A DNA stretch of 64,000 nucleotides, taken from assembly GCF_030244015.1 (NCBI RefSeq), contig NZ_JASSYX010000001.1:1054001-1118000 (forward strand), in the 5' to 3' direction. Both the position numbers and the translations under genes were made by a program. The notes under the pieces were generated by a model. It had not been told where the DNA came from. It saw only the letters and a list, made by a program, of their open reading frames with translations, and did no database searches. This stretch comes from Pedobacter ginsengisoli (GTDB lineage: Bacteria > Bacteroidota > Bacteroidia > Sphingobacteriales > Sphingobacteriaceae). Positions 27,388 to 36,808 of the stretch are shown here, in pieces. The number at the start of each line of letters is the position of its first letter. Position 1 is the stretch's first letter.

Positions 27388-28341
27388 TTACTGATCCTTT
27401 TTACCTCCGCCACCAAATACTGAAAAATGAACATATCGCTTAGGATTTGCCTTTAGGTCGATCATCAGATTGTCCAGATTTTTAGAGGCATTGTTCAGGT
27501 TGTCGTATAGCTTGGCGTCATTTACGAGCAACCCTAATGAACCCTGACCGTTATTGATCTTGCCAACGATGGTCTGCAGATCAGCAACTGCTTTATTCGC
27601 ATTATCCAGGGTTTGTTTGAAGTTCATTGCAGCCACCTGGTCTGTAACGGAATTGATGTTGTTCAGGATGGCGCTGATCTTTTGATTGTTTTGTTTCAGG
27701 TTACTTGAAATGGCTTCTACATTGGCCAGTATAGCAGAAACGCGTGATCCTTCAGACCCGACAAGGTTATCTACTTTTTTGGAAGTAGATTCCAGCGACG
27801 CAAGGGTAGACGATATGCTGTTGAAGCTTTTGTCCACATTCTTTTGGAAATTGGGATTGAGGATTGAGTTTACACTGGTTAAAATTGAATCCATCTTGCC
27901 AATGATCATTTCAGCTTTCTTTTGTACCGGCTGTACGGTTTCCAGTATGCCTTTTTGAACATTGGCATTTAAAGTGTCTCCGTCCTGCGCATAATCATCA
28001 CCCGAACCCAGGGCCATAACTATAGCTTTACTGCCCAGCAGATCTGTACTTTCCAGTTTGGCGATACTGCTTTTTGGAATTTCATATTTGCCTTTGATCT
28101 TCAGCGTAGCTAAAATAGAGCCATCAGGCTGAAGCTGGAGCTTGTCTACACGTCCAATCTGAAAGCCGTTGATCAACACCGGCTTGGATACCGCCAGCCC
28201 GTCAACATGCGAATATCTGGCATATAAAACAGTCTCACTTGAAAATATGGCATTACCTTTTAAAAAGTTATAACCAATTATTAATAAGGCAATGGAGAAG
28301 GCTGCCAGTATGCCCACTTTGGTTTCGTTCGCTATCTTCAT
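27388..28341 (-). CDS. MlaD/MCE-domain protein
   Basis: A 317-residue protein with one N-terminal membrane helix (about 8-25), then an MCE domain (about 38-115: YSHVDGLAVSKPVLINGFQI), then a long helical C-terminus with repeated hydrophobic periodicity. MCE proteins form hexameric rings or tubes that move lipids between inner and outer membranes, usually with an ABC transporter (MlaE/MlaF). Those partners are not in this window. The neighbours are two amidases and an LptD-like protein, so this is an envelope neighbourhood. Confidence 0.88.
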   Translation of the reverse strand: MKIANETKVGILAAFSIALLIIGYNFLKGNAIFSSETVLYARYSHVDGLAVSKPVLINGFQIGRVDKLQLQPDGSILATLKIKGKYEIPKSSIAKLESTDLLGSKAIVMALGSGDDYAQDGDTLNANVQKGILETVQPVQKKAEMIIGKMDSILTSVNSILNPNFQKNVDKSFNSISSTLASLESTSKKVDNLVGSEGSRVSAILANVEAISSNLKQNNQKISAILNNINSVTDQVAAMNFKQTLDNANKAVADLQTIVGKINNGQGSLGLLVNDAKLYDNLNNASKNLDNLMIDLKANPKRYVHFSVFGGGGKKDQ

Positions 28342-28376
28342 TTAAAGGAGTGTTTTTTTATACAGGTGCTGTGAAC

Positions 28377-29219
28377 TTAATTGATTTCAGTTTCCTTTTT
28401 ATAGGTTTTTATTGCTTTAAAAATAGAATTTACAATTTCCGCCTGTCCGCTGTCCGAGTTGATGTACTTCTCTTCAGTGGGGTTGGAAATAAATCCAATC
28501 TCAGTAAGTACTGCAGGTAATCCGCAACGCTGCAAGATCAATAAACCCTGTTCTTTTACCCCTCTGTTAACCCTGCCGTCGTCATTGGTATAGTTGTTCT
28601 GGATTAACCTAGCAAGTTTCAGACTTTTGTCCCGGAATAAATTCTTAAACAAAGATAATATAATAAATGTTTCAGGATCATTGGGATCATAGCCGTTGTA
28701 GTTTTGTTTGTAATTCTTTTCGAGTTTGATGTCTTCGTTTTCGCGAATGGCAGCATCTTGTTCATTTAACCGGTGTGAACCCGCGACAAATGTTTCAGTC
28801 CCGCTGGTGACTGTGTTTTTTCGATAGCCGTATCTGGGAATTCTTTTGCCCTTTTTATTGCGGGTATAACCTGTTATCACTCTTCTGTCAGGCATGGAAT
28901 TACAATGTATGGACAGAAAAAGATCAGCCTTGTTGTCGTTGGCAAGTGCGGCCCTTTTGTAAAAATCTACATCAACATCTGTTTTCCTGGTGTAGAGCAC
29001 TTTAACCTCCGGCATTTCTTCTTCTATCTTTTTGCCCAGCTTCAAGGCTACTTCAAGTGCCACATTTTTTTCCAATGAAAAGCTCCCCCTGGCACCTGGT
29101 TTTTTGCCGCCGTGACCAGCATCTATAACAATAGTTTTAACCTTGTAACCCTGAGAAAATGTGACTAGTGAACTAAAAAATAGAAATGATAACGGAAGCA
29201 AAACTTTGTTTAATCTCAT
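28377..29219 (-). CDS. N-acetylmuramoyl-L-alanine amidase (Amidase_3), copy 2
   Basis: A 280-residue zinc amidase with a signal peptide. Zinc ligands and catalytic groups occur in VIDAGHGGKKPGARG, SIHCNS and LTEIGFISNPTEE. It cleaves the bond between muramic acid and stem peptide during cell separation or wall turnover. An insertion (GYTRNKKGKRIPRYGY) after the second histidine motif is also present in the upstream copy. It starts 22 bases after that gene, so this is a tandem duplication within one operon. Confidence 0.9.
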   Translation of the reverse strand: MRLNKVLLPLSFLFFSSLVTFSQGYKVKTIVIDAGHGGKKPGARGSFSLEKNVALEVALKLGKKIEEEMPEVKVLYTRKTDVDVDFYKRAALANDNKADLFLSIHCNSMPDRRVITGYTRNKKGKRIPRYGYRKNTVTSGTETFVAGSHRLNEQDAAIRENEDIKLEKNYKQNYNGYDPNDPETFIILSLFKNLFRDKSLKLARLIQNNYTNDDGRVNRGVKEQGLLILQRCGLPAVLTEIGFISNPTEEKYINSDSGQAEIVNSIFKAIKTYKKETEIN

Positions 29220-29241
29220 TCAAATGCGGTTTAGTTTGTAA

Positions 29242-30120
29242 TTATCCTTCGAGGTTCTTTTTGTAATTTTCTATGGCCTTTAATAAACAATTGGTGATTT
29301 CATTTTGTCCGGTTTCAGAATTCATGTAATCCTCTTCTTCAGGATTGCTGATAAATCCGATCTCTGTGAGGATGGCGGGCATCCCGGCGCGCGCCAGTAC
29401 GGCCAGGCTTTTTTCCTGAACACCGCGGTCTATACGGCCGGCATTGATGTATTCATCCTGTACCAGTTTTGCAAGCCTCAGGCTCTGTGTTCTAAACGTA
29501 TTTTTCATCAGAGAAAGTATGATCATGTTTTCCGGGTTGTTGGGGTCAAATCCTTCATAGTTCTCTTTGTAGTTTTCTTCAAGAAAAATAGCTGCATTTT
29601 CCCTTTTTATTGCTTCATCCTGTTCGTTTACCCTGCCAATACCCGAGACAAATGTTTCTACTCCTCTTGTTGAAGTGCTTTTTCTGCTTACAGTCCTGGT
29701 TATCGGCACCCTTTTTCCTTTGCTGTTTCTTCTATATCCCGTTACTACGGTTGACCTGTGAACAGGCATATCGTTGCAATGGATAGAGATAAAAAGATCG
29801 GCTTTGGCATTGTTTGCTACTGCAATTCTTTCGTAAAGTGGAATAAAAACATCCTCAGTACGGGTATAAATCACTTTTATATCCTTCATGTTTGCCTCAA
29901 TAGCCGCGCCAAGATGTAAGGCTGTCTTCAGTGCAACGTCCTTTTCAGTGGAATAAAGCCCCCTGGTGCTGCCATCCTTACCACCATGACCAGCGTCAAT
30001 TACGATAGTTTTTATTTTATATCCTTGCGTAAATGCTTGATAGCTAGATACAATATTGATTGCTAAAGAAATAAATACGATCAAAATAGCTTTTGGTCTG
30101 AGCAATGGTATATTTTTCAT
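29242..30120 (-). CDS. N-acetylmuramoyl-L-alanine amidase (Amidase_3), copy 1
   Basis: A 292-residue amidase using the ATG at 30120, which gives a clean signal peptide (AILIVFISLAINIVSSYQAF); a start 16 codons upstream is less likely. Motifs: VIDAGHGGKDGSTRG, SIHCNDMP and LTEIGFISNPEEE. The same basic insertion (GYRRNSKGKRVPITRT) is found as in its downstream paralogue. It faces the lptD-like gene across a short divergent gap of 56 bases. Confidence 0.9.
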   Translation of the reverse strand: MKNIPLLRPKAILIVFISLAINIVSSYQAFTQGYKIKTIVIDAGHGGKDGSTRGLYSTEKDVALKTALHLGAAIEANMKDIKVIYTRTEDVFIPLYERIAVANNAKADLFISIHCNDMPVHRSTVVTGYRRNSKGKRVPITRTVSRKSTSTRGVETFVSGIGRVNEQDEAIKRENAAIFLEENYKENYEGFDPNNPENMIILSLMKNTFRTQSLRLAKLVQDEYINAGRIDRGVQEKSLAVLARAGMPAILTEIGFISNPEEEDYMNSETGQNEITNCLLKAIENYKKNLEG

Positions 30121-30176
30121 TAATTTTGAACGTTTTGGATTAAACATTAATGCAAAAATAACATTCACACACGAAT

Positions 30177-32864
30177 TTGAAACTTTTACGGTATATCATT
30201 TTTCTTAACTTAACTGTTTTATTAACATCTGTTAGTAATCGGGCTGCTGCTTTTTCCTCATCTTCCTGGCAGCAGGTGATCAGACAGAACGATACGACAA
30301 AAAGAACTGGTACTAAAAGAATGGTTACAGATACCAGCTCAAAAGATACAGTTGCAAGTGAAAAACTGGAATATTCGGCAAAAGATTCAACCAGGTTCAG
30401 CCCCGACAAAAAAATTGTTTACCTGTACGGCGGTGCAAGGGTGATTTATCAGGGATTGGAGCTGGATGCTGATTATATTACCTATAATGACAGTACAAAA
30501 ATGCTCTTTGCACGCGGTACAACCAACTCAAAGGGTAAGTATATAGGCAGACCCATTATAAAAATGGAAGGGCAGGGCACCTCGCTTGCAGATTCATTAA
30601 GATACAACACCGAAACACTGGAAGCCCAGATCTGGGACGTTTTTACCGAGCAGGAAGGCGGTTTTTTTTCCGGGGGAAAAGCCAAAAAACAACCGGACGA
30701 TGAAATTCACAGCAAAGGCCAGACCTATAGTACTTGTAATTTGCCCCATCCTCACTTCGGCATCCATATCACTAAAGGAATTGTGACCGGCAACCAGATC
30801 ATCACCGGTCCGGTGTACCTAAAAATTGAGGATATCCCTCTGCCCATTGGATTGCCTTTTGCGTTTTTCCCCAAGCCCAACAAAAAATCATCAGGGATAA
30901 TTATGCCATCTCCCGGTGAGGATTATACCAGGGGGTTCTTCCTGCGGGACGGGGGGTATTACCTCGGGCTAAGTGACTACTGGGATGCAAAGATCACGGG
31001 TACCATTTATACAAGGGGTTCATACGATGCTTCGCTACTGTCCAATTATACCAAAAGATACAAATACAACGGCAACATCAACCTGAGGTATTCCAACTCC
31101 AGGTACGGCTCTGAAGGCAGCCCGGATTTTAACCAGATTAAAGATTTTAAGATCTTATGGAGCCATAGCCAGAATGCAAATGCAAAGCCGGGGACGTCAT
31201 TCTCAGCTTCCGTAGATGCGGGAACGACAAGTTATGATGCCAATACTGCCGCCGGAGGAAGTTATGATCCGTATCAGTCAGCAAAAAACACCTTACAATC
31301 AAGCGTTGGCTATGGAAAAGTGTGGGACAATGGGATGAACCTGGGCATAACGGCGAGCGGCAGGCAGGAAACCCAAAACAAAACGGTGGATTTACTCTTG
31401 CCTGATCTCAATTTTTCCATCCCTACTTTTAGCCCTTTTGATTCTAAAGACCGGGTCGGAGAGCAAAAATGGTATCAGAAGATCACAGTTGGATATAGTA
31501 TGCAGGCCAGCAATAAGATCAATACTAAGGAAAGCGAACTGTTCAAAAGAGAATCCCTCAATAAATTCGTCAATGGAATGAGTCATCAAATCCCGGTGAA
31601 CATGTCTTTTGCAGTAAGTAATTTTAATTTTAATATGGGGGGCACTTACCAGGAAAGGTGGTCGCTTCAGAGCATAGAAAAAACTTATGTGAGGGTGGTG
31701 AACAGTTCTGACGTACAGATCATTGATACCATACCCGGATTTAAAAGAAATGCAGAATACAACGCCAATGTGGGCCTTTCTACCAAGATTTACAGCACAG
31801 CCCAGTTCAATAAGTTTGGCAATTTTAAAGCCCTGAGACACGTGATGACCCCAAGGGTAGGCTTCACCTATACGCCGGATTTTTCAGACCCGAAAAGAGG
31901 TTATTACAAAATAGCAAAATATGCAGACGGTACAGACGTAATCGGAACAGATGGCAAGCCGCTTAAATATTCTATTTTTGAAAGCACTTTATATGGTGGT
32001 CCGGGCTCAGGACGTTCAGCAGCCCTTTCTTTCGGGATAGACAACACAGTGGAAGCGAAAGTTCTTACCCCAAATGACTCCACCGGAAAGGGCAATAAGA
32101 AAATACCCGTTATACAAGGGCTTGGTCTTAGCGGTTCTTATAATTTTCTTGCAAAAAGCTATAAGCTGTCTACATTGAGCTTTAACGGCCGATCACAGTT
32201 TACAGATAAACTGGGCATCAACTATTATGGCACGCTTAATCCTTACCAGTATAAGGACAGTGTAGATGCTTCAGATGTAGCTGTCAGGGACTCCAGAGGA
32301 GTACAGTACAGAAATCTTGTAGACAAATACACCTGGCAGGCAGGAAGACTGCCCCGTTTAACAAGCTTTGGCTTCTCTTTTGACTACAGTTTCAATCCCG
32401 AAGCCCTGAAAAAGAGAAATGAAAACCAAGATAATTTAAAGGAACAGGTGGAAAAGGGCGCGATGACACAGGAACAGTCTGACGCACTGGCCAGGGTAAG
32501 CCGCGATCCGAATGCATTTGTCGATTTTAAAATTCCCTGGAACTTCGCCTTCAGTTATAGCTTTCAGTACAGTACAGACGCAGTTGGACTAAACAGTAAT
32601 GTTTCAAACACGTTAAACTTTAACGGCGATGCAAATATCACCCCTAAGTGGAAGGTACAGTTTACTTCGGGCTGGGATTTTCAGGCAAAGACCTTTTCCC
32701 AGACCAACTTTTCAATCTACAGAGACCTGCACTGCTGGGACATGAGCTTTAGCTGGGTGCCCTTCGGGAGATATCAATCCTATTCGGTAGATATAAAAGT
32801 CAAGGCATCAATACTTCAGGATTTAAAGCTGAGCAAGAGAAAACAATATTTTACCCGATTCTAA
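30177..32864 (+). CDS. LptD/OstA-like outer-membrane protein
   Basis: An 895-residue protein starting at TTG; the nearby upstream ATG runs quickly into a stop. A signal peptide (about 25 residues) is followed by an OstA-like beta-jellyroll (about 80-245: YLYGGARVIYQGLELDADYI) and a large beta-barrel. LptD inserts lipopolysaccharide into the outer leaflet. Bacteroidota relatives are commonly annotated this way, but their role is less tested. The protein lacks the E. coli-style CxxC pairs at the N-terminus; two cysteines occur (STCNLPH near 185 and LHCWDM near 855). A role in envelope assembly fits the amidase neighbours. Confidence 0.8.
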   Translation: MKLLRYIIFLNLTVLLTSVSNRAAAFSSSSWQQVIRQNDTTKRTGTKRMVTDTSSKDTVASEKLEYSAKDSTRFSPDKKIVYLYGGARVIYQGLELDADYITYNDSTKMLFARGTTNSKGKYIGRPIIKMEGQGTSLADSLRYNTETLEAQIWDVFTEQEGGFFSGGKAKKQPDDEIHSKGQTYSTCNLPHPHFGIHITKGIVTGNQIITGPVYLKIEDIPLPIGLPFAFFPKPNKKSSGIIMPSPGEDYTRGFFLRDGGYYLGLSDYWDAKITGTIYTRGSYDASLLSNYTKRYKYNGNINLRYSNSRYGSEGSPDFNQIKDFKILWSHSQNANAKPGTSFSASVDAGTTSYDANTAAGGSYDPYQSAKNTLQSSVGYGKVWDNGMNLGITASGRQETQNKTVDLLLPDLNFSIPTFSPFDSKDRVGEQKWYQKITVGYSMQASNKINTKESELFKRESLNKFVNGMSHQIPVNMSFAVSNFNFNMGGTYQERWSLQSIEKTYVRVVNSSDVQIIDTIPGFKRNAEYNANVGLSTKIYSTAQFNKFGNFKALRHVMTPRVGFTYTPDFSDPKRGYYKIAKYADGTDVIGTDGKPLKYSIFESTLYGGPGSGRSAALSFGIDNTVEAKVLTPNDSTGKGNKKIPVIQGLGLSGSYNFLAKSYKLSTLSFNGRSQFTDKLGINYYGTLNPYQYKDSVDASDVAVRDSRGVQYRNLVDKYTWQAGRLPRLTSFGFSFDYSFNPEALKKRNENQDNLKEQVEKGAMTQEQSDALARVSRDPNAFVDFKIPWNFAFSYSFQYSTDAVGLNSNVSNTLNFNGDANITPKWKVQFTSGWDFQAKTFSQTNFSIYRDLHCWDMSFSWVPFGRYQSYSVDIKVKASILQDLKLSKRKQYFTRF

Positions 32865-32873
32865 TCCCATTTT

Positions 32874-34121
32874 ATGTTAGCTGAAATCATTACAATTGGT
32901 GACGAGATCCTGATAGGCCAGGTTGTGGATACCAATTCAGCCTGGATGGCCAAACAACTGAACCTGGCAGGTATACAAGTAAAACAGGTCACTTCGGTGT
33001 CTGATGATGCAGAACACATCACTGAAGCATTACAATTGGCAGAAAAGCGGGCGCAGATCATTCTCATTACCGGGGGGTTGGGACCTACCAAGGACGACAT
33101 CACTAAATTTACCCTGGCGAAGTATTTCGGCATGGGTATGCGGCGTGATGAGGAGACACTGATTCATATACAAGGGATATTTGCCAGGTTAAAAAGGCCA
33201 ATGATCGAATCTAACATGCTTCAGGCGGATGTCCCGGATGGATGCACGGTCATCCAGAACAAGAATGGCACAGCACCATGTATGTGGTTTGAGCATGATG
33301 GTAATGTGATCGTATCAATGCCTGGTGTTCCCTTTGAAATGATGTACCTTATGGAGGAAGAGATCCTGCCGCGGCTGAGCAATTCATTTCGGTTGCCTCA
33401 TATCTTTCATAAAACCATTCTCACAGCGAGTATCGGCGAGTCTTTTCTTGCTGCTGAAATAGCAGGTATTGAAGACAGTCTGCCTGCTCACATTAAACTT
33501 GCCTATCTGCCCCGTTTAGGACAGGTACGATTAAGACTTAGTGGCTCCGGGACTAACGAACTTGTTTTAAAACAGGAAGTAGATCATTACGCCCGGCAGA
33601 TCGCCGACAAAATAAAAAGGTATGTAGTGGTAGAAGAAGATATTGCCCTGGAAAAGGCCCTGCTCAATATTATGGAGGAGAGAAAGCTTACGCTTTCCAC
33701 TGCAGAAAGCTGTACCGGCGGATATATTGCGCACCTGATCACCCAGCATCCGGGTTGCTCGGCCGTGTACACAGGCGGGGCAGTGGTTTACTCAAATCAG
33801 CTTAAGGAGTCTGTTTTGGGAGTTACGCACGAGACCCTTGAAAAATTTGGAGCGGTGAGCGAAGAAACAGTAAGAGAGATGGCGCAGGGAGCCATAGCCC
33901 GTTTTAAAACAGACTATGCGGTAGCCGTTACCGGTATAGCGGGCCCTGAAGGAGGAACACCTGACAAACCTGTAGGTACAGTTTGGATCGCCGTAGCCAG
34001 TCCTAAAGGAGTTACAGCAAAATTATTTACCTTCGGAAACAAAAGAGCTCAAAATATAGAACGCTCAGCGATAGCTGCTTTGAGTATGATTTTGAATGAA
34101 CTTCGGAAGGATTATGTTTAA
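32874..34121 (+). CDS. CinA-like competence/damage protein (NMN deamidase type)
   Basis: A 415-residue protein with an N-terminal molybdopterin-binding-like domain (about 1-170: EIITIGDEILIGQVVDTNS, ITGGLGPTKDDITK) and a C-terminal CinA domain (about 255-412: LSTAESCTGGYIAHLIT, AVTGIAGPEGGTPDKPVGTV). The C-terminal domain of relatives hydrolyses nicotinamide mononucleotide to nicotinate mononucleotide in pyridine salvage. Full-length two-domain forms may do both steps. It lies 9 bases after the lptD-like gene. Confidence 0.9.
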   Translation: MLAEIITIGDEILIGQVVDTNSAWMAKQLNLAGIQVKQVTSVSDDAEHITEALQLAEKRAQIILITGGLGPTKDDITKFTLAKYFGMGMRRDEETLIHIQGIFARLKRPMIESNMLQADVPDGCTVIQNKNGTAPCMWFEHDGNVIVSMPGVPFEMMYLMEEEILPRLSNSFRLPHIFHKTILTASIGESFLAAEIAGIEDSLPAHIKLAYLPRLGQVRLRLSGSGTNELVLKQEVDHYARQIADKIKRYVVVEEDIALEKALLNIMEERKLTLSTAESCTGGYIAHLITQHPGCSAVYTGGAVVYSNQLKESVLGVTHETLEKFGAVSEETVREMAQGAIARFKTDYAVAVTGIAGPEGGTPDKPVGTVWIAVASPKGVTAKLFTFGNKRAQNIERSAIAALSMILNELRKDYV

Positions 34122-34171
34122 GTCTGCGAAATACTTTACTTTTGCATCCGATATCAATCATAAAATAAAAG

Positions 34172-35497
34172 ATGGCTCAATACGAATTATTGTTACCAAA
34201 AATGGGGGAAAGTGTTGCAGAGGCAACCATCATTAAGTGGGTTAAGCAGCCCGGTGATATGATCGCGATTGATGACACAATCCTGGAGATCGCTACCGAT
34301 AAAGTTGATTCAGAAGTTCCTTCACCGGTATCCGGTAAATTAATTAAGCAGTTATTTAAAGAAGATGAAGTGGCGCAGGTTGGTGAGGTAATTGCCATTA
34401 TCGAAACGGAAGGTACTGCAGCAGGTCATGCGGTTGAAGACATTCCAGGTATGTCACAACTGGCGCCGCAGGGCGATGTTCCGGCAGCAGAAAAAGCTGA
34501 GCCGGAATCCGGGAAAAGCAGCTCAGACCGTTTTTACTCACCACTGGTAAAAAATATTGCAGCCCAGGAAAACATTACCACTGAGGAACTGGACACCCTG
34601 CATGGGACGGGCTCAGAAGGCAGACTGACCAAGGATGACCTGCTGGCTTATATTCAAACCAGAAAAGGAAATACCGCACCTGAAATAGCAAATCCGTCTG
34701 CTGCCGCAATATTGGCAAACCGACCAGATCAAACCGTTTCAAACGCTCCTGTGAAATCTGCTGTATCGCCTGCTGCCAGTCTAAATGGAGGAGACGAGAT
34801 CATTGAAATGGACAGGATGCGTAAGCTGATCGCTGAACACATGGTCATGAGCATGCAGACCGCTCCGCATGTGACTTCTTTTGTAGAGGCCGATGTAACC
34901 AATATGGTGATGTGGAGGGAGAAAGTCAAACACGGCTTTGAAAAACGTGAAAATGAGAAGATCACATTCACACCAATCTTTATAGAGGCAGTAACCAAGG
35001 CGATCAAAGACTTTCCGATGATCAATGTTTCCGTAAACGGAACACAGATCATTAAAAAAAGAGACATCAACATCGGGATGGCTGCTGCGTTGCCAAGCGG
35101 TAATTTAATTGTGCCCGTTATTAAAAATGCAGATCAGTTTAATCTCGTGGGATTAACGAAATCGGTAAATGACCTGGCCCGCAGGGCACGAAATTCAAAG
35201 TTAAAGCCTGATGAGACGCAAAACGGAACGTTTACCTTAACCAATGTAGGTTCGTTTGGTAATGTAATGGGTACGCCAATCATTAACCAGCCACAGGTTG
35301 CCATCTTAGCTGTAGGCGCAATTAAAAAGAAGCCCGCAGTATTGGAGACCGAATTCGGTGATGTGATCGCAATTCGACATATGATGTTCCTTTCTTTATC
35401 TTATGACCACAGGGTAGTAGACGGTGCCCTAGGAGGTTCCTTTGTAAGAAGAGTGGCAGATTACCTGGAAAACTGGGATGTCAGCAGGGAAATATAG
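34172..35497 (+). CDS. 2-oxo acid dehydrogenase E2 (dihydrolipoamide acyltransferase)
   Basis: A 441-residue E2 core subunit. The N-terminal lipoyl domain (about 1-78) has the lipoylated Lys44 in EIATDKVDSEVPS. A linker, a peripheral-subunit-binding domain (about 125-160: SPLVKNIAAQENI, GSEGRLTKDDLLAYI), and a catalytic acyltransferase domain (about 205-441) with DHRVVDGALGG follow. E2 transfers acyl groups to CoA. One lipoyl domain and this layout fit a branched-chain or 2-oxoglutarate type, but the substrate is uncertain. E1 and E3 are not in the window. A terminator follows. Confidence 0.88.
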   Translation: MAQYELLLPKMGESVAEATIIKWVKQPGDMIAIDDTILEIATDKVDSEVPSPVSGKLIKQLFKEDEVAQVGEVIAIIETEGTAAGHAVEDIPGMSQLAPQGDVPAAEKAEPESGKSSSDRFYSPLVKNIAAQENITTEELDTLHGTGSEGRLTKDDLLAYIQTRKGNTAPEIANPSAAAILANRPDQTVSNAPVKSAVSPAASLNGGDEIIEMDRMRKLIAEHMVMSMQTAPHVTSFVEADVTNMVMWREKVKHGFEKRENEKITFTPIFIEAVTKAIKDFPMINVSVNGTQIIKKRDINIGMAAALPSGNLIVPVIKNADQFNLVGLTKSVNDLARRARNSKLKPDETQNGTFTLTNVGSFGNVMGTPIINQPQVAILAVGAIKKKPAVLETEFGDVIAIRHMMFLSLSYDHRVVDGALGGSFVRRVADYLENWDVSREI

Positions 35498-35504
35498 CAT
35501 ATAA

Positions 35505-35533
35505 GCAAAAGGCCCCAACCGGGGCCTTTTTGC
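35505..35533. terminator. Rho-independent terminator (bidirectional)
   Basis: A perfect 12-bp stem with AAAAGGCCCC/GGGGCCTTTT at its core, closed by an AACC loop, between the convergent E2 and homoserine dehydrogenase genes. A runs on one side and T runs on the other let it serve both. Confidence 0.9.
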
Positions 35534-35559
35534 TATCAAAACAATTAATAAAAAGTAAT

Positions 35560-36801
35560 CTAGTTAAATAATACCTCTTCTTCAGCGACCATCTGAATCT
35601 GCTGTTCAGTATAAGTATACCTCCCAGTATGCGCAATAAAGATGTCCTTTTGCTCCAGCAGGTCCCGGTTGGCCAGCAGGTTTTTTAAACTCACGTTTCC
35701 GATCACATATTTATAGTCATTGCGTGAAAAGCGTTCACTGATGTTTTCAATTTGAAGCTTCTCTACAGTATATTCATGTGTATACCTCAAATACACTTCA
35801 ATATTTACATTGTCCGTATGTACCAATCCATTATGCTGGTGATATTTTTTGTACTCATAGCGATAGTCATACCTCAATGCAGCAATATCAGACAACACAG
35901 CAGCACCCGTAGGATGGCCGCCGGCTCCTTTGCCAAAAAAGAACTGTTTATCAGCAAAAGCAGCCTGAACAGTTACGCCATTGTACTCATTTTCCACATT
36001 GTATAGAAAATCATCAGTCTTTATAAATTTTGGCAATACATAAGTCACAATCTGTTTGGTGCTGATCTTTCTTGCAGTAGGTACCAGTTTTATCTTGAAG
36101 TTCTTTTCCCTGGCATACCTGATGTCATTGTCAGACAGATTTTGAATGCCAACATTGAGGATCTTATCCGGATTGATAAACAGACCATAAGCATGGGCCG
36201 TGGCAATGGCCAGTTTAAACTTAGGATCATAACCGCCAACATCCATGATTGGATCAGTTTCCGCAAAACCCAGGTCCTGCGCCTGTTTTAACGCAACACC
36301 ATATTCCAGATCCTCATTGAATATTTTGGAAAGAATATAATTCGACGAGCCATTAAAAATGCCACTGATGCCGTGGAGCAGCTCGTTGTCATAGTACTCT
36401 TCCAGGTTACGGATGATCGGGATACTGCCGCAAACGGCGCCTTCATAGAGCAAAGAAGCACCGTATTGCTCCTGCAGTGCCACCAGTTCTGCCAAATGAA
36501 GGGCGATCATTTTTTTATTAGCGGAAACGACATTTTTACCACTGATCAAAGCTCTTTTTGTAATGGTAAATGCTGCATCTGCATCATCTATCAGTTCGAC
36601 GATGGTATTGATCTCTTCATTGCCCAGGATCTCATCGTGATCTGTCGTAAACAGATGCGCGTCAAGACTACGTTTTTTATCAGCGTTCTTTATGGCTATT
36701 TTAACGATTTCCAGGTTTAAGTCCTGTCCGCGGATGATGTCATGCAGTCCTTGTCCGACTACACCGAAACCAAACAAACCAATCTTAAGTTTCTTGCTCA
36801 T
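35560..36801 (-). CDS. hom: Homoserine dehydrogenase
   Basis: A 413-residue NAD(P)-dependent enzyme that makes homoserine from aspartate semialdehyde. The Rossmann motif GLFGFGVVGQGL is at the N-terminus, and family blocks NKKMIALHLAEL, YEGAVCGSIPIIRNL, GIFNGSSNYILSK and DVGGYDPKFKLAI follow. The C-terminal region (about 310-413) is not a recognisable ACT domain, so feedback by that route is uncertain. It is the last gene of the methionine block, 8 bases after metX. Confidence 0.92.
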   Translation of the reverse strand: MSKKLKIGLFGFGVVGQGLHDIIRGQDLNLEIVKIAIKNADKKRSLDAHLFTTDHDEILGNEEINTIVELIDDADAAFTITKRALISGKNVVSANKKMIALHLAELVALQEQYGASLLYEGAVCGSIPIIRNLEEYYDNELLHGISGIFNGSSNYILSKIFNEDLEYGVALKQAQDLGFAETDPIMDVGGYDPKFKLAIATAHAYGLFINPDKILNVGIQNLSDNDIRYAREKNFKIKLVPTARKISTKQIVTYVLPKFIKTDDFLYNVENEYNGVTVQAAFADKQFFFGKGAGGHPTGAAVLSDIAALRYDYRYEYKKYHQHNGLVHTDNVNIEVYLRYTHEYTVEKLQIENISERFSRNDYKYVIGNVSLKNLLANRDLLEQKDIFIAHTGRYTYTEQQIQMVAEEEVLFN

Positions 36802-36808
36802 TTGTGTA

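Noticed and set aside
34137-34144. TACTTTTG as a -7 promoter element for the E2 gene
   Set aside because: The -7 is good, but no TTG lies at the needed -33 distance, so I did not list it as a promoter.
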